From assembly GCA_016706865.1 (NCBI GenBank), contig JADJIS010000003.1, positions 2,232,001-2,296,000 on the forward strand: a stretch of 64,000 nt of DNA, in the 5' to 3' direction. The notes under the pieces were generated by a model. It had not been told where the DNA came from. It did no database searches and saw nothing but the letters and a program-made list of their open reading frames with translations. A program made the translations under genes and the position numbers. Below, in pieces: positions 52,474-60,460 of the stretch. The stretch comes from Bacteroidota bacterium (GTDB taxonomy: Bacteria; Bacteroidota; Bacteroidia; Chitinophagales; BACL12). Position 1 is the first letter of the stretch; each line of letters opens with the position of its first letter.

Positions 52474-54012
52474 ATGGAACCAAATAAACGTGCTATGCTC
52501 ATCATCATGGATGGGTGGGGACATGGTAAAAATGCTGCGGCTTCTGCTATTGCTCAGGCGAATACTCCGAATGTAAATAGTTATTACAAAAAATACCCAA
52601 ACGCTGAATTGAGAACGGATGGCGAATTTGTTGGATTACCGGAAGGACAAATGGGAAACAGTGAAGTTGGACATCTTAATTTAGGAGCGGGAAGAATTGT
52701 GTATCAGGAATTACAAAGAATTTCCAAGGATATAAAGAATGGTGTTCTTGCTCAAAATCAAGTGTTATTGAATGCAATTACCTATGCGAATACTTATAAT
52801 AAAAATATTCATTTAATGGGTTTGGTGAGTGATGGTGGTGTGCATTCGCATATAAATCATCTTATTGGTCTATGTGAAATATTAAAAGAAAAAAATGCGA
52901 ACATGGATAAAGTTTTTATTCATGCATTTACGGATGGGCGCGATTGTGATCCTAAAAGCGGCAGTGGTTTCATTAATAAATTGGAATCCACTTTAAAAAT
53001 TACCGGTGGAAAAATTGCAAGTGTTTGTGGGAGATATTTTGCAATGGACAGAGATAAACGCTGGGAACGGATCAAACTTGCCTATGATCTTTTAATAAAC
53101 GGTATCGGCACTCCCACTAAAGATCCGGCAAAAAGTCTGGAGGATAATTATAAGGCAGATGTTACGGATGAATTTATAAAACCCATTGTTTGTGTGGATG
53201 ATAATAATGAACCAATAACAAAAATTATTGCAGGAGATGTTGTGATCGTATTTAATTTCAGAACTGATAGATGCAGACAAATTACTTCCGTATTAACACA
53301 ACATGACTTTCCGGAATTTGAAATGTTTAAAAAAGATCTGTATTATATTACTATGTCGATGTATGATCACAGCTGGACAAATATTGGTGTGTTATTTGAA
53401 AAACAAGATATTACCAAAACGATGGGAGAAATAATTGAGGATAATAAATTGACACAGATAAGGATTGCCGAAACAGAAAAATATCCGCATGTTACTTTTT
53501 TCTTTAGCGGAGGAAGAGAAAAAGAATTTGAAGGTGAAAGCAGGATCATGATACCATCACCTAAAGTTGCAACATACGATCTTCAACCGGAAATGAGTGC
53601 TTATCTTGTAAAAGATGCAATAGTTGCAGAGTTGAATAATAAGTCGGCGGATTTTATTTGTCTCAATTTCGCCAATGCTGATATGGTTGGACATACCGGT
53701 GTTTTTTCCGCAGCGGTAAAAGCGTGTGAAGCAGTTGATGTCTGTGTTGGGGAAGTTGTGGAAGCTGCATTAAATAATAATTACAATGTGATACTTACAG
53801 CAGATCACGGGAATTCTGATAATGAAATAAATGAAGATGGTTCCCCGAATACACAACATTCCACAAATCCTGTTCCGGTATTTTATATTTCCAATGATAA
53901 AAGATTTACTTCAATAAAAGATGGAAAGCTGGGTGATATTGCTCCTACCCTATTAAACATTATGGGATTGATAATTCCGCCTGAAATGAGCGGAGAGATC
54001 TTGGTGCGTTGA
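52474..54012 (+). CDS. gpmI: 2,3-bisphosphoglycerate-independent phosphoglycerate mutase
   Basis: 512 residues; interconverts 3- and 2-phosphoglycerate in glycolysis. The metal and catalytic motifs are IIMDGWG, the phosphoserine QMGNSEVGHLNLGAG (Ser about 62), FTDGRDCDPKS, FNFRTDRCRQIT and TADHGNSDNE near the end. I chose the ATG at 52474 (MEPNKRAMLIIMDGWG) because the longer frame from 52426 is repeat-derived. It is a single gene with its own promoter. Confidence 0.95.
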   Translation: MEPNKRAMLIIMDGWGHGKNAAASAIAQANTPNVNSYYKKYPNAELRTDGEFVGLPEGQMGNSEVGHLNLGAGRIVYQELQRISKDIKNGVLAQNQVLLNAITYANTYNKNIHLMGLVSDGGVHSHINHLIGLCEILKEKNANMDKVFIHAFTDGRDCDPKSGSGFINKLESTLKITGGKIASVCGRYFAMDRDKRWERIKLAYDLLINGIGTPTKDPAKSLEDNYKADVTDEFIKPIVCVDDNNEPITKIIAGDVVIVFNFRTDRCRQITSVLTQHDFPEFEMFKKDLYYITMSMYDHSWTNIGVLFEKQDITKTMGEIIEDNKLTQIRIAETEKYPHVTFFFSGGREKEFEGESRIMIPSPKVATYDLQPEMSAYLVKDAIVAELNNKSADFICLNFANADMVGHTGVFSAAVKACEAVDVCVGEVVEAALNNNYNVILTADHGNSDNEINEDGSPNTQHSTNPVPVFYISNDKRFTSIKDGKLGDIAPTLLNIMGLIIPPEMSGEILVR

Positions 54013-54069
54013 AATTAATTTGTGTGATTAATTGGATTTAAACAAAATATTTATTATATTTCGAAAATT

Positions 54070-54391
54070 ATGACATTAAAAGATAAATATAAAAACGCTC
54101 TTGCACTTGGCGAGAAGTTACAGATCAAAGATGGTTATGTAACTGAAGAAAATGGCAAATTAAAAATTGGTGGTACTTACGCAGTATCAATTGGGAAAAG
54201 GACAGATTATGGGATGCAATTAAAAAAGATGGCGGAGAAAATCCTACGGATCTGGTAGCTGATATTAAAATAACCGAAAAAGCGCTTATGGTGATGCAAA
54301 TAGTTATATGAAAATATTTGAAGCCAACAGAGATAAACTGAACGACCCGAATATGATAAAGGTTGGACAGGAATTGGTTATACCAAATTAA
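54070..54391 (+). pseudogene. Broken LysM-domain protein
   Basis: Three frames together encode one protein. Frame 1 from ATG 54070 gives KDKYKNALALGEKLQIKDGY and KLKIGGT. Another frame gives EKDRLWDAIKKDGGENPTDL and VADIKITEK. A third gives AYGDANSYMKIFEANRDKL and NDPNMIKVGQELVIPN with a stop at 54389-54391. The last segment is a LysM peptidoglycan-binding motif. At least two, probably three, indels separate the frames: near 54175-54195 and in GAAAAAGCG at about 54285. Each frame carries plausible coding sequence, so the decay or the sequencing error is recent. Confidence 0.8.
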
Positions 54392-54499
54392 TAAACTTCG
54401 TAATTAAAGTCTTTTATTCACCTTGTTTTTTGCGCCGGCAAAATTCTGGCTGTTTATTCGTGAATTAGTGGCTTTCTTTTACTACATATTACGGATAAA

Positions 54500-54546
54500 A
54501 ATTGCCACAAATGCACCGATAAAATATTCATGCATTTGTGGCAATT
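54500..54546 (-). terminator. Intrinsic terminator of the M20 dipeptidase gene
   Basis: AATTGCCACAAATGCA and TGCATTTGTGGCAATT pair perfectly (16 bp) around a loop of 15 bases. On the minus strand the hairpin is followed by TTTTATCC. Confidence 0.7.
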
Positions 54547-54552
54547 AAATTA

Positions 54553-55920
54553 TTACTCCATCTCCGAATAATATTTAAAAAACCAGGGCAGAGTTTCTAT
54601 TCCTTTATAATAATTGAATAAACCGTATTTTTCATTTGGTGAGTGAATATTATCACTATTTAATCCAAATCCCATTAAAATACTTTTTGCTCCTAATACC
54701 TTTTCGAATAAAGCAACAATTGGAATACTTCCTCCCTCGCGAGTTGGAATTGGTTTTTTACCAAAAGTTTTTTCCATTGCTTTTGCACTTGCCTGTAATG
54801 CCGGAAAATCCATCGGAACCACAACAGGTTCACCGCCGTGATGATGTGTTACTTTAACTTTTACATAATCGGGTGCAATAGCTTTAAAATGTGCTTCAAA
54901 AAGGTCTGCAATTTTATGTGATTCCTGATTAGGAACCAATCGCATCGAAATTTTTGCGAAGGCTTTGGAAGGTAAAACTGTTTTACTTCCTTCACCGGTA
55001 TATCCTCCCCAAATTCCGTTCACATCTAATGTTGGACGTATAGAAACGCGTTCCAGTGATGTATAATCTTTTTCTCCCTTCACTTCATTTACACCGAGAT
55101 CTTTTTTATATTCTTCGAGATCGAAAGGAGTTTTGCTCATTTCTTTTCTTTCTGCTTCGGAAACAATTTCCACATCATCATAAAATCCTTTCACAGTAAT
55201 ATGACCGTCCTTATCAATTAATGAAGAGATCATATCACATAAAGTATTAATAGGATTTGCAACACTGCCACCATAAACCCCGGAATGCAGATCGCGATTC
55301 GGGCCTGTTACTTCCACTTCCATATAACTCAATCCACGTAAACCAACAGTTATGCTCGGAACATCGTTTGCAATAATGGAAGTATCGGAAATTAATATCA
55401 CATCACATTTTAATTTTTCTTTATTTTCTGAAATAAATCCTCCTAAATGTGCAGAACCAACTTCCTCCTCTCCTTCTATAATAAATTTAATATTACAAGG
55501 CAAGGCATTATTCTGCATCATTGCTTCAAATGCTTTTACGTGCATGTAAACCTGACCTTTATCATCACAAGCGCCGCGAGCATAAATATTTCCATCTTTA
55601 ATTACCGGTTCAAATGGTGGTGAATCCCAAAGTGAAACAGGATCGGCAGGTTGAACATCATAATGTCCGTAACACAAAACAGTGGGTTTTGAGGGATCAA
55701 TTATTTTTTGTCCGAAAACGATCGGGTGACCGGCAGTAGGGCAAACTTCCACATTATCGGCACCGGCTTTTCGCAAACTTTCGGCAACTGCTTCAGCACA
55801 TCGCGCCACGTCTTCTTTATATTTTGGGTCGGCGCTTACGCTTGGTATGCGTAACAGAGTTAGCAACTCTTCCAACAAACGATCCTTATTTGTTTCAATG
55901 TAATTATTGATGAAATCCAT
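54553..55920 (-). CDS. M20-family dipeptidase
   Basis: 455 residues, a two-domain zinc peptidase. Metal ligands: YGHYDVQPADP (His about 86), ARGACDDKGQ (bridging Asp), EGEEEVGS (catalytic and metal Glu), DTSIIAND (Asp) and near the C-terminus IHSPNE (His). A dimerisation domain lies at about 210-320, including PNRDLHSGVYGG. It cleaves dipeptides or N-acyl amino acids in the cytosol, lacking a signal peptide. It is a single gene with a downstream hairpin terminator. Confidence 0.93.
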   Translation of the reverse strand: MDFINNYIETNKDRLLEELLTLLRIPSVSADPKYKEDVARCAEAVAESLRKAGADNVEVCPTAGHPIVFGQKIIDPSKPTVLCYGHYDVQPADPVSLWDSPPFEPVIKDGNIYARGACDDKGQVYMHVKAFEAMMQNNALPCNIKFIIEGEEEVGSAHLGGFISENKEKLKCDVILISDTSIIANDVPSITVGLRGLSYMEVEVTGPNRDLHSGVYGGSVANPINTLCDMISSLIDKDGHITVKGFYDDVEIVSEAERKEMSKTPFDLEEYKKDLGVNEVKGEKDYTSLERVSIRPTLDVNGIWGGYTGEGSKTVLPSKAFAKISMRLVPNQESHKIADLFEAHFKAIAPDYVKVKVTHHHGGEPVVVPMDFPALQASAKAMEKTFGKKPIPTREGGSIPIVALFEKVLGAKSILMGFGLNSDNIHSPNEKYGLFNYYKGIETLPWFFKYYSEME

Positions 55921-55955
55921 TGTAGTTTATTTTGTGGTAAAGTTAAGCAAAAAGC

Positions 55956-56035
55956 GGGACACGGGATACAGGACACGGGATACAGGACACGGGACACAGG
56001 ACTTGATAAAGGACAAGGGAAATGGACATAGGATT
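55956..56035. repeat. GGACACGGGATACA-type tandem repeats
   Basis: Near-perfect units of GGACACGGGATACA occur two to three times, then GGACTTGATAAAGGACAAGG. These are the same GGACA-rich class as at 52078-52220 and, in complement form, 2516-2585. Confidence 0.65.
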
Positions 56036-56104
56036 ACTTTTACTTAAAATTATATTTTATTTTCTAAATGATAAATTAATGTGACATGGAAAATATATAT
56101 CTTT

Positions 56105-56340
56105 TATTTTTCGAAATATTCTTCGTGAACATAGAATCTTTGTGCCTTGGTGGGAAAAAAAAATATGTAATAGAAATTAAAATAACATTCCAAAATATAT
56201 TTCTTCGCGAAACTTTGCGCTCTTTGAGCCTTTGTGGCAAAAAAAATATGTAATAAAAATTAAATTAACATTCCAAAATATATTTCTTCGCGAAACTTTG
56301 CGCCCTTTGAGCCTTTGTGGCAAAAAAAATATTCAATAGG
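56105..56340. repeat. 83 bp tandem repeat, about 2.5 units
   Basis: CATTCCAAAATATATTTCTTCGCGAAACTTTGCG (shortened here: CATTCCAAAATATATTTC at 56186 and 56269, period 83) with TTTGTGGCAAAAAAAATATG. A first, degraded unit lies at about 56110-56165. This is the complement of the TTGCCAC...GCGCAAAGTTTCGCG unit in the 1179-2440 repeat, so both sites share one family. Confidence 0.7.
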
Positions 56341-56407
56341 AAATTACTCTATCATTCCAACTAAAATTACTTCCCGTTTCCTGGGAAGCGGACGCTTCGT
56401 TGAATGT

Positions 56408-56482
56408 TGCACCAGCCCGAGGCTGGCGCTATTTTACTTCGTAAAATACAAACATCCGGAGGCGGGATGTTTGTATTTTTTT
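56408..56482. terminator. Hairpin cluster with bidirectional terminator
   Basis: The stem AAATACAAACATCC (14 bp) at 56444-56457 pairs perfectly with 56465-56478 and a T-run follows. Two small hairpins lie before it: CCAGCC-CGA-GGCTGG and ATTTTAC-TTC-GTAAAAT. Convergent use for the PLP-enzyme gene on the minus strand is plausible, as its stop codon lies 30 bp away. Confidence 0.6.
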
Positions 56483-56508
56483 GCAAAAAAAGGGTCTACA
56501 AAAACAAC

Positions 56509-57381
56509 TCACCTGGCAAACCGATAATTCCATCCCATCCAACCTTGTAATCCACCTGTATGAATGATGCAAATTTTTTCGGTGGAGGGTATTAATTGTT
56601 TGTCAATTAAATCAAAAACTGCGTAACAAGTTTTTGCAGTGTAAATTGGGTCGAGTTTGATGGTGTAATTGTTTTCAAATTGTTTAATGAATTTTAATAA
56701 TGTTGGGTCGTATTTGGCATATCCGCCGAAATGGTAATCTGTATTTATATTCCATTCTACATTATTCGAATTGTTATTATTTTGGAGTAGCGTTTTAATA
56801 TTATCCGTTAAAATATCTTTTCCTTTTAGAACAGAGATCCCTGTGATCTTTGATTTTAAATCAGGGGTGGAAATTAATCCTGCAAGTGTTCCACCTGTGC
56901 CGGATGCACAGAAAATTTGATCGAATTTATTTTCAAGTCCAGTTAATATTTCTGAACAGCCTTTTACTGCTAAATGATTTGTTCCACCTTCAGGGATTAA
57001 ATAAAATTGACCGTATTTTTCTTCGAGGGTTTGCAGAAATTGTTTGTCGTATTTATTTTTATATTGTTCACGGGAAACAAATAATAATTCCATGCCTTCA
57101 TTGCGTATAAATTGCAGGGTGGGATTTTTTATATCATCCTCACCCCTAATAATACCTATAGTTTTAAATTGATATTTTTTTCCTGCGACAGCTGTTGCGT
57201 GAATATGGTTGGAAAATGCTCCGCCAAATGTGAGTAGTGTATCAATAGATGATCTTTTTGCTTCTTCCAGATTGTATTTCAACTTGAAATGCTTATTTCC
57301 CTGTATTTCGGGGAATGCAAGATCCAAACGCAGAATATCTATGGAGTGGCCTTTGTATTTGATTTGAGAGATTGGAGTCAT
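56509..57381 (-). CDS. PLP-dependent ACC deaminase / D-cysteine desulfhydrase family enzyme
   Basis: 290 residues of a fold-type II PLP enzyme. The Schiff-base Lys is in EIQGNKHFKLKYNLEEA (about 26-42), the substrate site in TFGGAFSNHIHATAVAG, the phosphate cup in CASGTGGTLAGL and the end in ICIIHTGGLQGW. Members split D-cysteine or 1-aminocyclopropane-1-carboxylate; sequence alone does not decide. It is a little shorter than the usual 330 residues, mainly in loops, with all key motifs intact. Confidence 0.87.
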   Translation of the reverse strand: MTPISQIKYKGHSIDILRLDLAFPEIQGNKHFKLKYNLEEAKRSSIDTLLTFGGAFSNHIHATAVAGKKYQFKTIGIIRGEDDIKNPTLQFIRNEGMELLFVSREQYKNKYDKQFLQTLEEKYGQFYLIPEGGTNHLAVKGCSEILTGLENKFDQIFCASGTGGTLAGLISTPDLKSKITGISVLKGKDILTDNIKTLLQNNNNSNNVEWNINTDYHFGGYAKYDPTLLKFIKQFENNYTIKLDPIYTAKTCYAVFDLIDKQLIPSTEKICIIHTGGLQGWMGWNYRFAR

Positions 57382-57486
57382 ATTGGTGAAAGTAGAACAA
57401 AGTTTTTAAAAGTGCCTGTTTTTTAGGGAGATTGTGGGTTTTACTTGTTGGTTTCAAGGTGGGGGAGCTTAGAAAAAATCCCTAAA

Positions 57487-57801
57487 TCAAGTTTCATCAT
57501 CCGATATTTGAACACCCAAGCTTTTGTATCCCATCTTTAAAAGAGAATTCGCAAGCATAAGTTTAATAGTTTTTTTCCCCATGGTTGTTTTAAAATATTT
57601 TTCTCTCTTTCTGGCATCTTCTTCAAATAAATAAAATTCACAAAAAATTAATTTTAACGGAGTTCTATTTCGGGTACTAATTGCTCCACCGTTATTGTGA
57701 TTAATAATTCGCTGTTCAATGTTGGAGGTATATCCTGTGTACAATAATTTATCTTTTTCACTGAAAAGAATATAAACACAAAAAGGCAAGGGCATGCACA
57801 T
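57487..57801 (-). CDS. GIY-YIG endonuclease family protein (UPF0213-like)
   Basis: 104 residues. VYILFSEKDKLLYTGYTSNIEQRIINHN shows the split GIY-YIG motif (VYILFS and YTGYTSNIEQR). Conserved residues follow: an Arg, ARKREKYFK and a Glu. These short proteins are widespread with unknown biological role. A start six bases downstream (57795) is equally possible. It lies between the PLP-enzyme gene and the tRNA gene with gaps of about 100 and 195 bp. Confidence 0.85.
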   Translation of the reverse strand: MCMPLPFCVYILFSEKDKLLYTGYTSNIEQRIINHNNGGAISTRNRTPLKLIFCEFYLFEEDARKREKYFKTTMGKKTIKLMLANSLLKMGYKSLGVQISDDET

Positions 57802-57926
57802 AACTTTAAGGGGTTAAACACTTTAAAATTAATTACTATTAATTAAAATTCTAAATTTAAATAACTCTGATTTGAAATCTGCGTTCAGTCCTAAAGCAGA
57901 ACTCCCTGCGGTCGTTCGCTTCAGGA

Positions 57927-57998
57927 CACCGTAAAGCAGAAAAACCGTCGTGAAGTAGAACGGAGTTCACTTCACGACGGTTTTTCTGCTTTACGGTG
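57927..57998. repeat. Perfect 30 bp inverted repeat abutting the tRNA 3' end
   Basis: Arms at 57927-57956 and 57969-57998 are exact complements (CACCGTAAAGCAGAAAAACC and CGTCGTGAAGT in order) with a 12-base loop. The right arm reaches two bases into the 3' end of tRNA-Ala. A T-run lies inside the stem (AAAAA/TTTTT). It could terminate tRNA transcription, or it could be a mobile palindrome inserted at the tRNA. Confidence 0.85.
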
Positions 57999-58070
57999 GA
58001 GATAGTGAGACTCGAACTCACGACCCCTTGCATGCCATGCAAGTACTCTAGCCAACTGAGCTATACCCCC
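57997..58070 (-). tRNA. tRNA-Ala, anticodon GGC
   Basis: A 74-base cloverleaf: acceptor GGGGGTA/TATCTCC with G-U pairs, D-stem GCTC/GAGT, anticodon stem CTTGC/GCAAG enclosing ATGGCAT (anticodon GGC), T-arm GTGAG-TTCGAGT-CTCAC. The discriminator is A, with CC but no A encoded after it, so the CCA end must be completed enzymatically. Its first ten bases overlap the 3' end of lpxB on the same strand. Confidence 0.95.
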
Positions 58071-59211
58071 GTTTTGGGCAAAGATAAAGTATTAATATCA
58101 ACTTGTGATTGGAGAAATTGATAAATTAATTTGGCAGTTCTTTCGGAGGCGCCGGCGTTGCCGAGTTTGTCTTTTAAAATTTGATACTCTTCGCGCATGG
58201 TCGATCTGTATTCATCATTATAAACCAATCTTTCAAAATGAATACGCAGGTTTTTTTCGTTTAATTTAAATTGAATTAATTCAGGGACTACTGCCTTACC
58301 CGCAATTAAATTCACCAGCGATATATATTTCACTTTAATAAGTTGTTTTGCAATGGCGTAAGAAATTACGGAGCCTTTGTAACACACTATTTGTGGCACA
58401 TTAAACAATGCCGTTTCCAAGGTTGCCGTTCCTGAGGTTACTAATGCAGCCTCACTGTGTTGCAAAATATCGTACGTTTGGTTTAACAGATAATGTACAT
58501 TGTGCTCCCGTACAAATTGTGTGTAAAAATTTTTATCTATTCCCGGAGCACATGCTACAACAAATTGAAATTTTGGAAAATGTTTTGCCATCGATAACAT
58601 GATGGGCAATTTTACAGCGATCTCCTGTTTTCTGCTGCCTGATAAAACTGCAATTATCGGATCAAAAGTAAGTGCATTTTTTTATAAAATAAAGGGTCTT
58701 TAATTTTATCGGAAATTTCATCCAAAAGCGGATGACCTACATATTCCACTTCGTAGTTAAATTTTTTATAAAATTCTTTTTCGAAGGGAAGAATTACATA
58801 GAGTTTATCTACATATTTTTTTAATATTTCCGCACGTGAACTTTTCCAGGCCCATAATTGCGGAGAAATATAATACAATACTTTAAATCCCACTTTTTTT
58901 GCAAATGGGGCAATACGCAAATTAAATCCGGGATAATCCACCAATATCACACAATCGGGTTGAAATGCAGTAATATCTTTTTTACAGAGTTCAATATTAT
59001 TTAAGATAGCCCGCAAGTGGAGAGCTACTTCAATAAAACCCATGTATGCAGTTTCTTTATAATGTTTGAAGAGATGAACACCCTGCTCCTTCATTTTATC
59101 TCCTCCAAACCCTCGAAATTCTGCATTTTTATCCAACAAACGGATCTCCTCAATAAGATTTGATGCATGCAGATCACCTGAGGCTTCACCGGCAATTATA
59201 TAATATCGCAT
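58061..59211 (-). pseudogene. lpxB: Lipid-A-disaccharide synthase, frameshifted
   Basis: Two adjacent frames together give a full-length protein of about 383 residues. The 5' part (59211 down to about 58672) has GEASGDLHASNLIEEI, VLVDYPGFNLRIAPFAKK and YYISPQLWAWKSSR. The 3' part continues with NALTFDPIIAVLSGSRKQEI and YKGSVISYAIAKQLIKV. The break is the A-run after TTTTAT: seven As are present, eight would restore the frame (F-Y-K-K-N-A-L). LpxB joins UDP-diacyl-glucosamine to lipid X in lipid A synthesis and is normally needed for the outer membrane, so an assembly error is likely. The stop codon lies inside the tRNA gene. Confidence 0.88.
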
Positions 59212-59222
59212 ATCACCATCAA

Positions 59223-59540
59223 TTAAGCAAATAAATTAGAATTATGCAATACATAATAATACACCAACATAAAAATTGCAAATAAAACTGTTACTATTCC
59301 TACACCACGTAAACAATTATCTTTTCTTACGCGTATATAAATAACAAATGGAATTATATTAAAAAATACGGCGAGTGTGGCAATAAATCTTTCTGTTACG
59401 CCCTCAAACGCTCTTCCGTTTATCGTTATATTTCCAATAAGATTATTATTCAAAGTATAAAAGGCATAAAATACAGTAACTGTAAAAAATGTTGAAACCA
59501 ACATGCCCACAAAAATATTATCTTCCTGTAATTTACTCAT
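59223..59540 (-). CDS. Small membrane protein between surE and lpxB
   Basis: 105 residues with three hydrophobic segments (about 10-30, 50-70 and 80-100). I recognise no family. Its position, 11 bp before lpxB and 4 bp after surE, makes co-transcription with both very likely. Small membrane proteins sit at this position in related genomes as far as I recall, but I cannot check this here. Confidence 0.75.
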   Translation of the reverse strand: MSKLQEDNIFVGMLVSTFFTVTVFYAFYTLNNNLIGNITINGRAFEGVTERFIATLAVFFNIIPFVIYIRVRKDNCLRGVGIVTVLFAIFMLVYYYVLHNSNLFA

Positions 59541-59544
59541 AGTC

Positions 59545-60387
59545 TTATCCTAGATCGTGAATTTTATCGGAGGTATCAATAAATATATGGTCTTTGTTTT
59601 CAGAGGGTTCATCCAATTTCCAGGTATTATTAAAAAAGCTGATCGCGTGATGTGCTGTAAGATCAAATTGCACCGGAACCACCGAAACAAAACCATTTGA
59701 AAGCGCCCATTCATCGGTATCTTCACCTTTGTCGTAATTCACAAATTTTCCTGTAAGCCAATAATATTTTCTACCGATAGGATCAAATCTTTCATCGTAT
59801 TCTTCTTCCCATTTGGCAACCGCTTGTCGGCAAATTTTTATTCCCAATAATTCAGCTGCCGGCAGATCGGGAATATTTACATTTAATAGTGTAGCGTTTG
59901 GCAAACCGAAAGTGAGTATTTGCTGTGCAATGATGTTTGCATATTTTGCAGCGCCGCTAAAATCAGCATCCTGAGCAAAATTCAACAATGAAAAACCAAC
60001 CGCGGGAATTCCTTCTATACTTGCTTCCACAGCAGCACTCATTGTACCTGAATAAATTATATTTATCGAAGAATTTGAACCGTGATTAATTCCTGAAACA
60101 CAGAGCTCCGGTTTTTTATGCAAAATTTTATCCTTAGCAAGTTTAACACAATCAACTGGAGTTCCACTGCAGGAATAAGCTTCAATATCTCCGAAAATAT
60201 CCACTTTTTTTAACCGCAAAGGATCATTCAGGGTAATTGCGTGTCCCATTCCGCTTTGAGGTTTATCAGGTGCAACAACAACTACCTGCCCAAGAGGTTT
60301 TACCGCTTCAATTAATGCACGAATTCCCGGTGCATGGATGCCATCATCGTTGGTAACTAATATAATAGGTTTATTCTTATCCGACAT
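59545..60387 (-). CDS. surE: 5'/3'-nucleotidase SurE
   Basis: 280 residues. The metal-binding N-terminus LVTNDDGIHAPGIRALIEAV, seen as VTNDDGIHAPGI (about 10-21), is followed by GMGHAITLND, CSGTPVDCVKL, VSGINHGSN and YSGTMSAAVEASI. It is a metal-dependent phosphatase for nucleoside monophosphates. The length is at the long end of the family, with a C-terminal extension. It is the first gene of the surE-membrane protein-lpxB-tRNA series. Confidence 0.93.
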   Translation of the reverse strand: MSDKNKPIILVTNDDGIHAPGIRALIEAVKPLGQVVVVAPDKPQSGMGHAITLNDPLRLKKVDIFGDIEAYSCSGTPVDCVKLAKDKILHKKPELCVSGINHGSNSSINIIYSGTMSAAVEASIEGIPAVGFSLLNFAQDADFSGAAKYANIIAQQILTFGLPNATLLNVNIPDLPAAELLGIKICRQAVAKWEEEYDERFDPIGRKYYWLTGKFVNYDKGEDTDEWALSNGFVSVVPVQFDLTAHHAISFFNNTWKLDEPSENKDHIFIDTSDKIHDLG

Positions 60388-60460
60388 TAAAAAAAATTTA
60401 AATAGATATATTCAGTAATTTAACGAAAAAAAATTGATATCTATTCGATTCTGATAGAAA

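Noticed and set aside
57857..58042. 61-codon frame across the tRNA region
   Set aside because: It overlaps tRNA-Ala and the inverted repeat and has no independent coding signal.
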